Source of the DNA: a bacterium
Lineage (GTDB): Bacteria; UBA9089; UBA9088
Length of the DNA stretch: 12,065 nt
Assembly (NCBI GenBank): GCA_003498085.1
Contig: DNCM01000166.1
Location: 1 to 12,065 of the forward strand
Direction: 5' to 3'
The notes beneath the pieces were generated by a model. The model saw only the letters and a program-made list of their open reading frames with translations. It did no database searches and was not told where the DNA came from. The translations under genes and the position numbers were made by a program. Below, piece by piece: positions 1-8,207 of this stretch. Within the stretch, counting starts at the first letter, position 1, and each line of letters opens with the position of its first letter.

Positions 1-8
1 TATAAGTC

Positions 9-179
9 TTAAGCAGAAACAGAGACTGTGCCACCAATTGGGCAGGCATTTACCCCTGCTTGGACGGTGTCATATGTACCAACAATACTGCCGCTTGCAT
101 TATACACAATAACACTTTGTGCCCAAACCTCATGACTAAAGACTATCCCTAATATCAATAATCCTAGGATTTTTTTCAT
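9..179 (-). pseudogene. Exported protein start, apparently frameshifted (beta-helix-like)
   Basis: A 56-codon reading frame starts at ATG 179, 4 bases after the SprA-like stop. It opens with a clear signal peptide (MKKILGLLILGIVFSHEVWA, with likely cleavage after VWA). The mature part ends in TYDTVQAGVNACPIGGTVSV. This resembles the beginning of extracellular right-handed parallel beta-helix proteins, which usually continue with Val-Ser-Ala-Gly-Thr-Tyr and then coil repeats. The frame hits TAA immediately after VSVSA. Skipping one T there would continue as Lys-Thr-Tyr, close to the expected continuation. I therefore read it as a frameshifted, or wrongly sequenced, N-terminus of a larger surface protein whose remainder lies left of the window. 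A genuine 56-aa secreted peptide is possible. A longer in-frame start at TTG 200 would overlap the SprA-like gene and spoil the signal peptide, so ATG 179 is preferred. It may be a cargo of the upstream secretion module, but no sorting domain is visible. Confidence 0.5.
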
Positions 180-183
180 TCTA

Positions 184-3100
184 TTAAAACCTAAACTCAA
201 ATGTCAGATATGAGCCGTAGCCAATGTAGTCCTTCCCTGCCCTTACCCTGTCTGTGAAGTAGTCTATGTTGAACCCAAGGGTTCCCGATGTGTTCTCTTG
301 AATCTTGTATGTCCCAGATGTCTCAATTTTATAATAATCCTCACTTATTTCCTTTCTCTCCCCCTTCTTTTTTCTTTTAAAACTTGTCTCTAGTTTTCCA
401 TTTAGGGTAAGCTTTTTTTCCAATGATATTGCCTTTTTCATCATGGGGAGCTTTAAAACTCCAGGCTTTGTAAATTCATAGCTAAAAGATGTAGATGGAT
501 AGACTTCAAGGTTTTTTGTTGTTAAACCAGATTGCTCCCGGGATGTCCCAATCGTTAATTTAAAAATAGATGTTGTCTGCAAGTTATTTTTCCACTTCGC
601 AGCCCATTCAAAATATGGGTTATGCGTAATACCAAGAGATCTGTCTTGGGTTGGTGTATATTGATGGCTCCATTCTATCTTGTAATTTGCCTTAAGCGTT
701 GAAGATATAAACCTTTTTGAATGCCCTGGCCTTGCCTTCAAAACATCCAATGTATTGTTTATCTCTGTTGATATAGCATCCGTCCATAGAACGCCATTTT
801 CTTCCTCTTTTAAGGTGTATTTAAAACTTGATGTTGTTTTAAGAAGAGGTTCATACAGATACCATTGTCCATTGATCCCAAAAACCCTTGTTGAAAATGA
901 TTTTACCCTCTTTGCCTGTTTATAAAGCTTACCTTCTGGGCCCCTCCTCTTAAATAAAAGCCCTTTGTGAAAATCATTATAGGCTTCCACTAATGTCTTT
1001 AATGTCTCCTCATCTGGTTGTATATTGTCATAATTTGCACTTGCATCCAATGTCCAGCTTGTTGAAAGACCAACTTTATAATCTTTTTCCCCTACCGTCC
1101 ATTTAATCTCACAAAGGTTTGCATTTATTCCAAGATGCGAACTCGTCGATGCTAGTTTTTTTCTTTTTGTCCTTCCTGTAATCCACTGATAATCTTCCAA
1201 AAAATAAAACTTTTTATCGAACCTTGTTGATGAAATCAAAGGAATAGACCTTGTTTTCTTTATCTCTAGTTTATCAAGGTCATATTTTATCTCCCTGTGT
1301 GTGAGGAGAATGGATTTATCTTCTTTTTCCTTCCTTTCATTCTGGGCGGCTGATAATTTATGGGCATCATAGGTAAGAGAGCCTTTATCATCTTTCATAA
1401 GAACATATCCTAAATGGTTTCTTGCAGCAGTTTTCCATATATCTGACCTAGCATTTGAATTGCTTACTTCCTCGTTATATCCAAATTGATACCTTGTCTC
1501 AAGAGGCTTTTTTGTTGGAGAGATAACCGTTGTTACCCCCATTTTGTCTAGTTTTTTCCACCTTTCCTCTGTTGTTGGAGAGCCTGGAATACCAAGATAG
1601 GCGACCTTTTTATCCTCCCAAGTCTTATTCATCGAGTACTCTGTGGAAAAAGAGCCTTGGGGTAATAATTTTTTTGATATAGCCCTCTTTGGATAAAACT
1701 TAAGTAATAATCCAAGTCCCTTGTTTTTAATATCAATCTCTTCCTTTGTCCCTGTCCCCATCCTTCCTGGATAAAGAAGCTCTTCGTCAGTAATTGCATA
1801 AGATAATGAAAAATTTGAGCCCAAAAAGGCTGGGTGTGGAGAAAAGTTAATGGTTGAATTCCCAGAATGGGAAATTTTGTCTATTTCCTTACTTTTTGTC
1901 TTATCCAAATAGTCTGAAAATGTCCCTTTTTCCATTGAGAAGTTATAATTTGTGCTTAATGATGGTTTTTTAAGTGGAATACCAACAAACTTTTCCGGAA
2001 ATGTATATGTATCCTTTACATTTCCTGCAATTTGTGTATTCTGTGAATCATTGTTTTTGTCGGCATACCTATTTTGAGCTTCACTTTTTTTCCAAGTACC
2101 AGATAAAATAGGAAATCCTTTATTTTTCTTCTTATTTAAATCAAAACAGGCGGCAAATTCCCTTTTTTCTTGCTCATCATAACCAAATTTGTGCTCTTTT
2201 TTCACCTCTTCAACATTCTCATAAGAAAGACTATTCTTTGATTTGTCATAAGAAAGCTTAAGTGTTGGAAAGACAGAGAATCTTGAGATATTTGCATTAA
2301 AATGAAGTATGTCTTTATCATTTCCTGTAACCGTTGGGCCAATCGTTCTAAATGAACCATCCTGCTTTTCTTTGGTTATATTGAAGTTTCCCCATTTAGC
2401 ATAAGAGCCAGAAATCGATGTCCAGTAAAAATCTCCCTTTCTCTTTACAACATCAGACACATGGAGTTCGTTTATCCAAAATTCGCCTTCTCCTTCACTA
2501 TCAACAATAAACCCTATTTCATTTATCATTCCAAGATTGGGTGAACCTTTTATTGAGTATTTGCCAGATTGTGTCCCTTTTCTTGCAAGAAGGTCTCTAA
2601 ACGAAAAAAGGTCTACTTCAACAAGAGACCATCCCGGGCTTATAGTCCCAAGAGAATACTCAAGGTAGTTATTTACATTAATAGAAAGTCTTATAGTTAA
2701 GCTTTGTGTCCCTTCTTTTCCATAAGTCCAAAACCTTAAAGACCTATAAGAGTTATAATTATGAGATCTTGGGTTTGTCTTTTTTATAAAAAATGAAGAT
2801 GGTGTTCCAAGGTTATAAGAGATACAAAGTGCCCCTTCCTGTTTTATATCCTCCCTTTCATGAAGCTTTTTAAACTCTGGGTCATCTAAAAGCCCCCTTC
2901 CATAATCGCTGTCGTCCTTTGAATTTTTTGAAAACAAAGAGACAGTTCCAGTTCCTTTTATCATCATCGGTTTTTCCCAAACATTTCCAACAATTACGAT
3001 TCTATCTATATGAACAGTCTGATTTATTTTTTCTTGCGTAGAGTTTTTAAATCTTAACCTTATATGCTTTACTGTCCTAATATCTGCATCCATATCCTTT

Positions 3101-6060
3101 TCGCATTTAGAAACCGGAATCCTGTAAAGCTTCCAGTCCGCTGCTGTATTTATTGTTGGAACAAAAAAGCTTGGGTTATTAACAAGGACAGAATAAACAC
3201 AATCTACCTTGTCAAGGATGCCATCTCTGTCAAGATCTTCCGAGTCTAGTTGTCCATTGCTTACACCAACCTTTGTTTCTGTTCCAAAAGCCCATCCTAC
3301 ATCCTCACCTGGGTTAAGAATACCATCCTTCGGGCTTGTATCCTCTGTGTCAAGGAGCCCACCACCATCAGCATCTTCCGATACTTTTCCAATATCAAGA
3401 TAAAACTCTATCGTTTCCGTCCCTCCTATGGTTGTCCAGACTTCAATAAATTCATATTCAGAAAGGTCTGTCCCTTCCCTTGAGAGAGGAGATACAACAG
3501 AAACCCAAGAAGATGCTCCCTCTGTTCCAAACTCCATAGAAAATGTAAGCATTTTCTGCTTCTTCTGCTCTTCATCGCTTCTATGACCACCGTCCTCTGT
3601 ATATGGACCACACCTTTCTGAATAAGGAAAATCTTTATGATAAATTTTCCCTCTTGGTGTTTGACTTTCCAAACCACGAAGTGATGAAAGGCTCCATGAA
3701 TTTTCATCCATACCAGGGGATACCTCTCTTCCAATGTTGTCCATATTATCAATCATTCCATAGCCGTAGGTATTTGGATTTTGTATTGAATGGGCATATT
3801 CGTAGTTTATTGTAAGATCAAAGGGATGGGGTTTTTCCTTTGATAGCATCTTCATTGGGCAGATTTTTCCATCTATGCCGAAGACAGAAAAAGAGGTCGA
3901 TGGATGGGTAACAGACGGTGCACCCTTTAGACCTGCGCCCGTTTCTCCAATGATTGTCCCATTAACTAAGAAATTTTGGGAAGGGGCAAATCCAAACCTT
4001 CCTCCAAAAAGGCTCTTCTGATAAACACCAAGGAATGGCGCGGCTTCGTATTCTACCTTTATTTCATTTTGTGGTAGGACCTTTTTATAGATCGTTATAT
4101 ACCCTGTCTCATAGTCAATGTAGTATTCATTTTTTGAAAGCCTTACCCCATCAAAATAGACCCTTTCTGACTCTGGAACAATGTTTAAGTCATCAAGGCT
4201 AAAATAAGCAACATCCTTAGGATAGCTTATTAAGATAGCATACTTCGATTGTGGATTTGGTGTATAACACCTTCCATTTGACAAAACAGTCAATGTCGAT
4301 TGAAAAGGAAGAAGAACATTTGCTACATACGTATCCTCTAAGTAAAACCTATTTTTTCCATTTACTCCAATTGTTCCAAAGTCAAATGGAAGCCTATCTG
4401 GAAACAAAAGCAGGCCCAGTTCATCGTCAATAAATTCTTTATCTATTTTATTATAACCTGGTTTTTCCTGTCCAAAAATGTCGTACCTATCATCCCTATC
4501 AAGTCCAAATAACCTAACATAAGTTATTTCATCAGCATCAAAAAGCCTATTTCTATTTGTATCATACCATGTCTTCCGTTCTTGATCCCTTATCTCCAAA
4601 GAGAAATCAGGGGAATTAAATGGAATTTTTCCATAGCCGATACTATAATACCCCTTTATTTCAAAAAACTTACATTGGTCACCATATCTTATCTCTTCAC
4701 CTTGTTCATTCTGCTCATATTTGATAATGAGATTATTTATTTCGGTTCCAAGGCCATTTATAAATGAAGCACAGACGATATGACTGTTCGGTATCGGGTA
4801 TTTGAATGAAAGAATCCCTGTGTTATAATCAAAGTTATAGTCCTCTCCGGGGTATTTTTGGTCAAAATAGCCTGTGTATGAACCTATCTTATCATAGGTT
4901 TCTGCTGTTATGAGCCTTGCAGATGTATTATTATTTGGATCCCTGTCATCAACATGGACTATTAAGGAACCTGGTTTTATGGGAAGAATACCCTCTTTCT
5001 TTAAGACTTCAATCCTTCCACCATATGCCGGTGCTACTTGGTAGTGGCTAAGAACTTGATAAAACCTGTTTTTGATATAGCTTATATCACTTATTTCCTT
5101 ACTTGTCATCGTTGTTGTTCCTTTAAAAGTTTTAATTTTTGATTCTCCTTTTTGCCTACTTGCAATTACCAAAAACCTTGCCCTATCCTTCAGAAGCTTC
5201 CCACTCGTCGATATACCAAATCCTGATTTTTTATAGCCTGCATACCTTGTCTGAGGTAATTCTAAGGAAACATCGCCAAAGTTTGCTTCCTGCACTGCCT
5301 CCTCTTTTTCTCCCGTGTACTTTACCTCAAACTTCTTTTGGGAAGGTCCTGCATAAGGTTTATCCGTATAATCAATATTTACAGAAACCTTTTTTTTCAC
5401 AATACCCCTTATCTTTACCTCAAGCTCCTGCTTTATATCAATATTGCCCGATGTCTTTTGCTTCTCAGTTGTATTTAAATAGCTTTTTCCAGAATAACCC
5501 ATCCTTATCATTTTATGGCCAAATATGTTTAACTGTGACTCCTCAGGTAATCGCCATTTTAAAGCCTCTCCAGGTGTTGTCTTGAGTCTTTCATAATCAT
5601 CTGGAGGAAGGGCAAGTCTACTCCTCCTTTCTTCTGAGTTTTTTACCCTTAAGCTAACGATCCTTAAAAGTTCACTGGGATCCAGTTCTTCTTGCTCCTT
5701 ATTTTCATCCCAACTTTGAGTTTTTTCATCGTAAATATCTATAATTTCCTCTTGTTCACTGTCTACCATTTCCTGTTTAATGTCTACCTCTTCTTCCATT
5801 CCAACAGAAAGAAGCCTCTCTCTTTCTGTATTAAGTCTTTGTAATTGAGCATTGACTTCTTCTCTCTGGCTACTGATAGCTAAATGCTTATCACTTTCTA
5901 CTTCTAGTTCTAGTTCTTCAAGAAAACTCGATCTTTCAACCCTAACATCAGGTTCTTGCTCTACTTCTGCTAAAATTGGCTTGTTTGTTAATGAAAATGG
6001 ATTAAAGCTTGCATAAGCTAAATTACAAAATACAAAGAATAAAAATTGAAGTATCATCAT
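184..6060 (-). CDS. SprA-like giant outer-membrane protein (type IX secretion translocon family)
   Basis: A 1958-aa exported protein, related to SprA, the very large outer-membrane beta-barrel that forms the type IX secretion translocon in Bacteroidota (about 2,400 aa there). A signal peptide occupies roughly residues 1-18 (MMILQFLFFVFCNLAYAS). An acidic Glu/Gln-rich stretch follows (about 30-145). Residues about 205-315 show a SprA hallmark order: RG-x-V-x-x-K-V-x-V-x-I-x-Y, then EANFGDVSLELP, then GFGISTSGKL, then ASRQKGESK. Residues about 810-955 match the SprA plug-like region with KDFPYSERCGPY and VSEDADGGGLLD/DLDRDGILD, which are Asp-rich, Ca-binding-like loops. GSPNLGMINEIGF and GEFWINEL (about 1172-1199) are also SprA-like. 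The rest is alternating-strand barrel sequence ending in aromatic TFEFRF, typical of outer-membrane insertion. The start ATGATG overlaps the preceding gene's TGA, so translation is coupled. The family call is by recalled motifs. Whether it secretes proteins here is inference, since no GldKLMN, SprE or PorV genes are visible. Confidence 0.85.
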   Translation of the reverse strand: MMILQFLFFVFCNLAYASFNPFSLTNKPILAEVEQEPDVRVERSSFLEELELEVESDKHLAISSQREEVNAQLQRLNTERERLLSVGMEEEVDIKQEMVDSEQEEIIDIYDEKTQSWDENKEQEELDPSELLRIVSLRVKNSEERRSRLALPPDDYERLKTTPGEALKWRLPEESQLNIFGHKMIRMGYSGKSYLNTTEKQKTSGNIDIKQELEVKIRGIVKKKVSVNIDYTDKPYAGPSQKKFEVKYTGEKEEAVQEANFGDVSLELPQTRYAGYKKSGFGISTSGKLLKDRARFLVIASRQKGESKIKTFKGTTTMTSKEISDISYIKNRFYQVLSHYQVAPAYGGRIEVLKKEGILPIKPGSLIVHVDDRDPNNNTSARLITAETYDKIGSYTGYFDQKYPGEDYNFDYNTGILSFKYPIPNSHIVCASFINGLGTEINNLIIKYEQNEQGEEIRYGDQCKFFEIKGYYSIGYGKIPFNSPDFSLEIRDQERKTWYDTNRNRLFDADEITYVRLFGLDRDDRYDIFGQEKPGYNKIDKEFIDDELGLLLFPDRLPFDFGTIGVNGKNRFYLEDTYVANVLLPFQSTLTVLSNGRCYTPNPQSKYAILISYPKDVAYFSLDDLNIVPESERVYFDGVRLSKNEYYIDYETGYITIYKKVLPQNEIKVEYEAAPFLGVYQKSLFGGRFGFAPSQNFLVNGTIIGETGAGLKGAPSVTHPSTSFSVFGIDGKICPMKMLSKEKPHPFDLTINYEYAHSIQNPNTYGYGMIDNMDNIGREVSPGMDENSWSLSSLRGLESQTPRGKIYHKDFPYSERCGPYTEDGGHRSDEEQKKQKMLTFSMEFGTEGASSWVSVVSPLSREGTDLSEYEFIEVWTTIGGTETIEFYLDIGKVSEDADGGGLLDTEDTSPKDGILNPGEDVGWAFGTETKVGVSNGQLDSEDLDRDGILDKVDCVYSVLVNNPSFFVPTINTAADWKLYRIPVSKCEKDMDADIRTVKHIRLRFKNSTQEKINQTVHIDRIVIVGNVWEKPMMIKGTGTVSLFSKNSKDDSDYGRGLLDDPEFKKLHEREDIKQEGALCISYNLGTPSSFFIKKTNPRSHNYNSYRSLRFWTYGKEGTQSLTIRLSINVNNYLEYSLGTISPGWSLVEVDLFSFRDLLARKGTQSGKYSIKGSPNLGMINEIGFIVDSEGEGEFWINELHVSDVVKRKGDFYWTSISGSYAKWGNFNITKEKQDGSFRTIGPTVTGNDKDILHFNANISRFSVFPTLKLSYDKSKNSLSYENVEEVKKEHKFGYDEQEKREFAACFDLNKKKNKGFPILSGTWKKSEAQNRYADKNNDSQNTQIAGNVKDTYTFPEKFVGIPLKKPSLSTNYNFSMEKGTFSDYLDKTKSKEIDKISHSGNSTINFSPHPAFLGSNFSLSYAITDEELLYPGRMGTGTKEEIDIKNKGLGLLLKFYPKRAISKKLLPQGSFSTEYSMNKTWEDKKVAYLGIPGSPTTEERWKKLDKMGVTTVISPTKKPLETRYQFGYNEEVSNSNARSDIWKTAARNHLGYVLMKDDKGSLTYDAHKLSAAQNERKEKEDKSILLTHREIKYDLDKLEIKKTRSIPLISSTRFDKKFYFLEDYQWITGRTKRKKLASTSSHLGINANLCEIKWTVGEKDYKVGLSTSWTLDASANYDNIQPDEETLKTLVEAYNDFHKGLLFKRRGPEGKLYKQAKRVKSFSTRVFGINGQWYLYEPLLKTTSSFKYTLKEEENGVLWTDAISTEINNTLDVLKARPGHSKRFISSTLKANYKIEWSHQYTPTQDRSLGITHNPYFEWAAKWKNNLQTTSIFKLTIGTSREQSGLTTKNLEVYPSTSFSYEFTKPGVLKLPMMKKAISLEKKLTLNGKLETSFKRKKKGERKEISEDYYKIETSGTYKIQENTSGTLGFNIDYFTDRVRAGKDYIGYGSYLTFEFRF

Positions 6061-6812
6061 ATCTTAAACAAAATATTTGTAAGTTCTGACAAGATTTTTC
6101 CTTTTTGTACAAATCTAAGCTCAACAAGGACATCGCCAAGTTTTCTTTCCCTCCTTTGTTCCTTTGCAATATCAAGCTGTGATTGTGTAATTACACCTTT
6201 TCTAACAAGGACATCGCCCAGTATATCCTCAAGCTCAATATCCCTTCCAATTGGAGAGGTCATGGCTTTTGTCGCCTCAAGAAATATCTTTGCATCTATT
6301 GAGAATGGCTTAAGTTCTTTCTTTGTTATATCAGAGACAAATTGCGAAAGCCTCTCGCCCTGCTTTTGCAAAACCTCGGTCGCTATTTCCCTTTCTTCAT
6401 ATCTCTTTATTGCCTCATCCATCTCGCTCTCTGTTGCAATCACAGGTTTTACAAGGCATCCCGTCATCCTTCTTATATCGTCTATCGTAATGACATCAAG
6501 TGGATCTATCATTGCAAGAACGAGTGTATTGTTATTTTTACTTAATGGAAGAACCCTTTTTTTCTTGATAATTAGGGTAAGTTTCTTCTCAAATAAGGTA
6601 AATTCTCTGTCCTTAAGGCTTACCTTTGGAATGTTTAGTTGGTTTGCCAAAGCATCACAAATTCTATCCTCTGTGGCAAGCTCAAGTTCAACTATTATCT
6701 TTCCAAGCCTCTTATTTGTTATTTTTTGGATAGACAAAGCCTTATTTAATTTTTCCTCATCGATTATCTTTTCTTTAAGGAGGATATCGCCAAGCCTTAA
6801 TTTTTCCCTCAT
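6057..6812 (-). CDS. MshEN-domain protein lacking the PilB/GspE ATPase
   Basis: A 251-aa cytoplasmic protein. Residues about 4-138 are a complete type II secretion/pilus ATPase N-terminal domain. It has LRLGDILL, a second RLGKIIVEL repeat, ANQLNIPKV, RVLPLSKNNNTLVLAMIDP and RRMTGCLVKPVIATESEMDEAI, all in family order. In PilB, GspE and MshE this domain precedes an AAA-type ATPase, but here no Walker A or B motif follows. Instead a linker leads to a second, shorter MshEN-like repeat (about 197-248, with LGDVLVRKGVITQSQL and KLGDVLVEL). MshEN domains in MshE and some relatives bind cyclic di-GMP. Several consensus Gly/Arg positions are changed here (for example LKEKI where LxxxGxI is expected), so binding is uncertain. 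ATG 6812 follows the upstream stop by one base; an upstream TTG at 6824 is less likely. The 4-base ATGA overlap with the SprA-like gene suggests a functional link with it. Confidence 0.8.
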   Translation of the reverse strand: MREKLRLGDILLKEKIIDEEKLNKALSIQKITNKRLGKIIVELELATEDRICDALANQLNIPKVSLKDREFTLFEKKLTLIIKKKRVLPLSKNNNTLVLAMIDPLDVITIDDIRRMTGCLVKPVIATESEMDEAIKRYEEREIATEVLQKQGERLSQFVSDITKKELKPFSIDAKIFLEATKAMTSPIGRDIELEDILGDVLVRKGVITQSQLDIAKEQRRERKLGDVLVELRFVQKGKILSELTNILFKI

Positions 6813-6813
6813 C

Positions 6814-7029
6814 CTATTTACCAAACAACTTTTCTATCCAAGACTTTCTCTTTTTCTTTTGCATCTCCAAAAAATCAACCATCTGCTTCCTTCCAATATA
6901 GCCAAGCTTAACCAATGTGTGACCAAGTCGTTCACCCGGGGTCTTTGCCTGTTCCCTTAATGCCCTATTTAACTGCTCTTGGGAGATGATCCCTGCTCTA
7001 ACTAATAGATTTCCAATTTTTTCGGGCAT
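6814..7029 (-). CDS. Stand-alone 71-aa MshEN-domain protein
   Basis: A 71-aa protein that is almost entirely one MshEN domain. The first repeat is IGNLLVRAGIISQEQLNRAL (from residue 5) and the second is RLGHTLVKLGYI (from residue 34), followed by a Lys-rich helical tail ending KSWIEKLFGK. The repeat spacing and the Leu-Leu-Val-x-x-Gly-x-Ile pattern fit the two-motif cyclic di-GMP-binding module of MshE-type ATPases better than the following gene does. The first Arg of motif one is Lys here. Being only one domain, it could act as a small c-di-GMP receptor or adaptor. That role is inference. ATG 7029 follows the TonB-like stop by 4 bases, and the end lies one base from the next start, so it sits inside a coupled operon. 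It has no signal peptide or membrane segment. Confidence 0.75.
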   Translation of the reverse strand: MPEKIGNLLVRAGIISQEQLNRALREQAKTPGERLGHTLVKLGYIGRKQMVDFLEMQKKKRKSWIEKLFGK

Positions 7030-7033
7030 TTTA

Positions 7034-7729
7034 CTATCTTAGTTTTATCTTAACCACCGCAAACCCCCATTCTTCGTATGTTCCTTGAATCCTTACAAAC
7101 CTCCATCTTGAAATAGATGATATTGCTAAGCTATCAAGCTCCCTATATCCGAAACTTTTTTCGAGTAATACCCTATCAACACTTCCATCAGGGAGGACCC
7201 AAAGCTTGAACTTTCCCTCTAATGACACACCCCTTCTCTCGACCCATTCTGGAAGCCTAAAGCCTTCCTGGTAAAGAATCTGTCTTCTTGCAACTTGCCC
7301 TGTGATCTCTATACCAGAACCACCTTGGCCGAAACCACCTTCATCCTCCCCAGAAATACTAATTTTTCCTTCTTTTCCCTCTTCTTTCCCAACCAATATA
7401 TCTCCATAAGTCTCCTCTATGCTCATAGTTGGTTTTATTGTTGTTCTTTGAGGCTCCTCTTTATCCTTTTTTTCTCCCAGCAACCCTTCTCCTTGCAGTT
7501 TGGTTTTAGTTTTAAACCCCTTAACCAGCCTTTCTGTCTTATCTATCTGAACAAATGGTAGTCTTTTTGCTTTTTTGACAGATGGATAAATGATTGGCTT
7601 TTCAGGGTAAGTTGTAATAAGATCGATCTCTATTGGTACCTCACTTATACCCTCCTGATTATAGATTACGATAAATGTAGAAAGAAAGAAAAATGATATA
7701 TGAATTATTAAAGAGCCAAGTAATCCCAT
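7034..7729 (-). CDS. TonB-like energy-transducer family protein
   Basis: A 231-aa protein with TonB architecture. A single N-terminal membrane segment (about residues 3-23, GLLGSLIIHISFFFLSTFIV) is followed by a charged, partly Pro/Lys/Glu-rich periplasmic spacer. A Gly-rich stretch lies near 128-140. The C-terminal domain (about 145-231) carries the TonB_C signature GKFKLWVLPDGSVDRVLLEK, then FGYRELDSLAISSISRWRF. TonB proteins link proton motive force at ExbB/ExbD to outer-membrane transporters. The membrane segment lacks an obvious Ser-x-x-x-His motif in its normal position, apart from S6 and H10 (SLIIH), which do fit Ser-x-x-x-His spacing. ATG 7729 is one base beyond the lysC stop (TGACATG). 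A TTG start at 7795 would overlap lysC by 65 bases and add a charged leader, so it is rejected. No exbB or exbD is in view. The partner may be the SprA-like barrel two genes downstream, or an unrelated receptor. Confidence 0.75.
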   Translation of the reverse strand: MGLLGSLIIHISFFFLSTFIVIYNQEGISEVPIEIDLITTYPEKPIIYPSVKKAKRLPFVQIDKTERLVKGFKTKTKLQGEGLLGEKKDKEEPQRTTIKPTMSIEETYGDILVGKEEGKEGKISISGEDEGGFGQGGSGIEITGQVARRQILYQEGFRLPEWVERRGVSLEGKFKLWVLPDGSVDRVLLEKSFGYRELDSLAISSISRWRFVRIQGTYEEWGFAVVKIKLR

Positions 7730-7730
7730 G

Positions 7731-8207
7731 TCATTCAAGTCCAAATCCAGAATGTAAAATCCTAACAGCTTCCACTGCCTTTCCTTTTTCAACAATACAG
7801 GATATCTTTATTTCCGATGTACTTATCATATGAATATTTATATTCCTTTCTCCAAGCAGTGAGAACATCTTTGCAGCAACACCAGGATGGCTCCTCATCC
7901 CAACACCGACCATTGACACCTTAGCAACATTATCATCATGAATTACTTCTGTTGCAGAAAGTTTTGGTAATAAACCTTTTAGCACATTTACACTTTCATT
8001 CATGTCGTCTCTGGTTACAGTAAATGAGATATTATTTGTCTTTTCATCAAGAGATGCACCTTGGACAATCATGTCTACATTTATTCCCTTATCCGCAAGG
8101 TGTGAAAATATAGTTCCTGCAATCCCTGGTTTATCCTTCACACCAACAATTGTAATCTTTGTACAATTTTCATCCGATGCTATCTCTGAAACAACAGGTG
8201 CTTCCAT
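7731..8207 (-). other. Predicted internal in-frame product: aspartokinase beta (regulatory) subunit
   Basis: In-frame ATG 8207 is codon 246 of lysC and would give a 158-aa protein containing both ACT domains and no catalytic domain. The Bacillus subtilis and Corynebacterium class of aspartokinase forms alpha2-beta2 enzymes in which beta is made from exactly this kind of internal start. In B. subtilis LysC it is also near codon 246. The very strong ribosome site before this ATG is what makes the prediction here. A separate beta product is inferred, not shown. Confidence 0.7.

Noticed and set aside
5139..5585. 148-codon plus-strand frame
   Set aside because: It is opposite the conserved SprA-like N-terminal region; composition is that of a complementary-strand shadow and no ribosome site or motif was seen.
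6813..6824. TTG start for the 251-aa MshEN protein
   Set aside because: ATG 6812 gives the normal domain start and lies one base after the upstream stop; the extra four residues add nothing.
6046..6960. 304-codon open frame on the plus strand
   Set aside because: It lies opposite the two MshEN genes, is a Ser/Phe/Leu-rich shadow without family motifs, and the minus-strand proteins are clearly real.
7731..7795. TTG start giving the TonB-like protein 22 extra residues
   Set aside because: It would overlap lysC by 65 bases and put a charged leader before the membrane segment; ATG 7729 directly after the lysC stop fits better.
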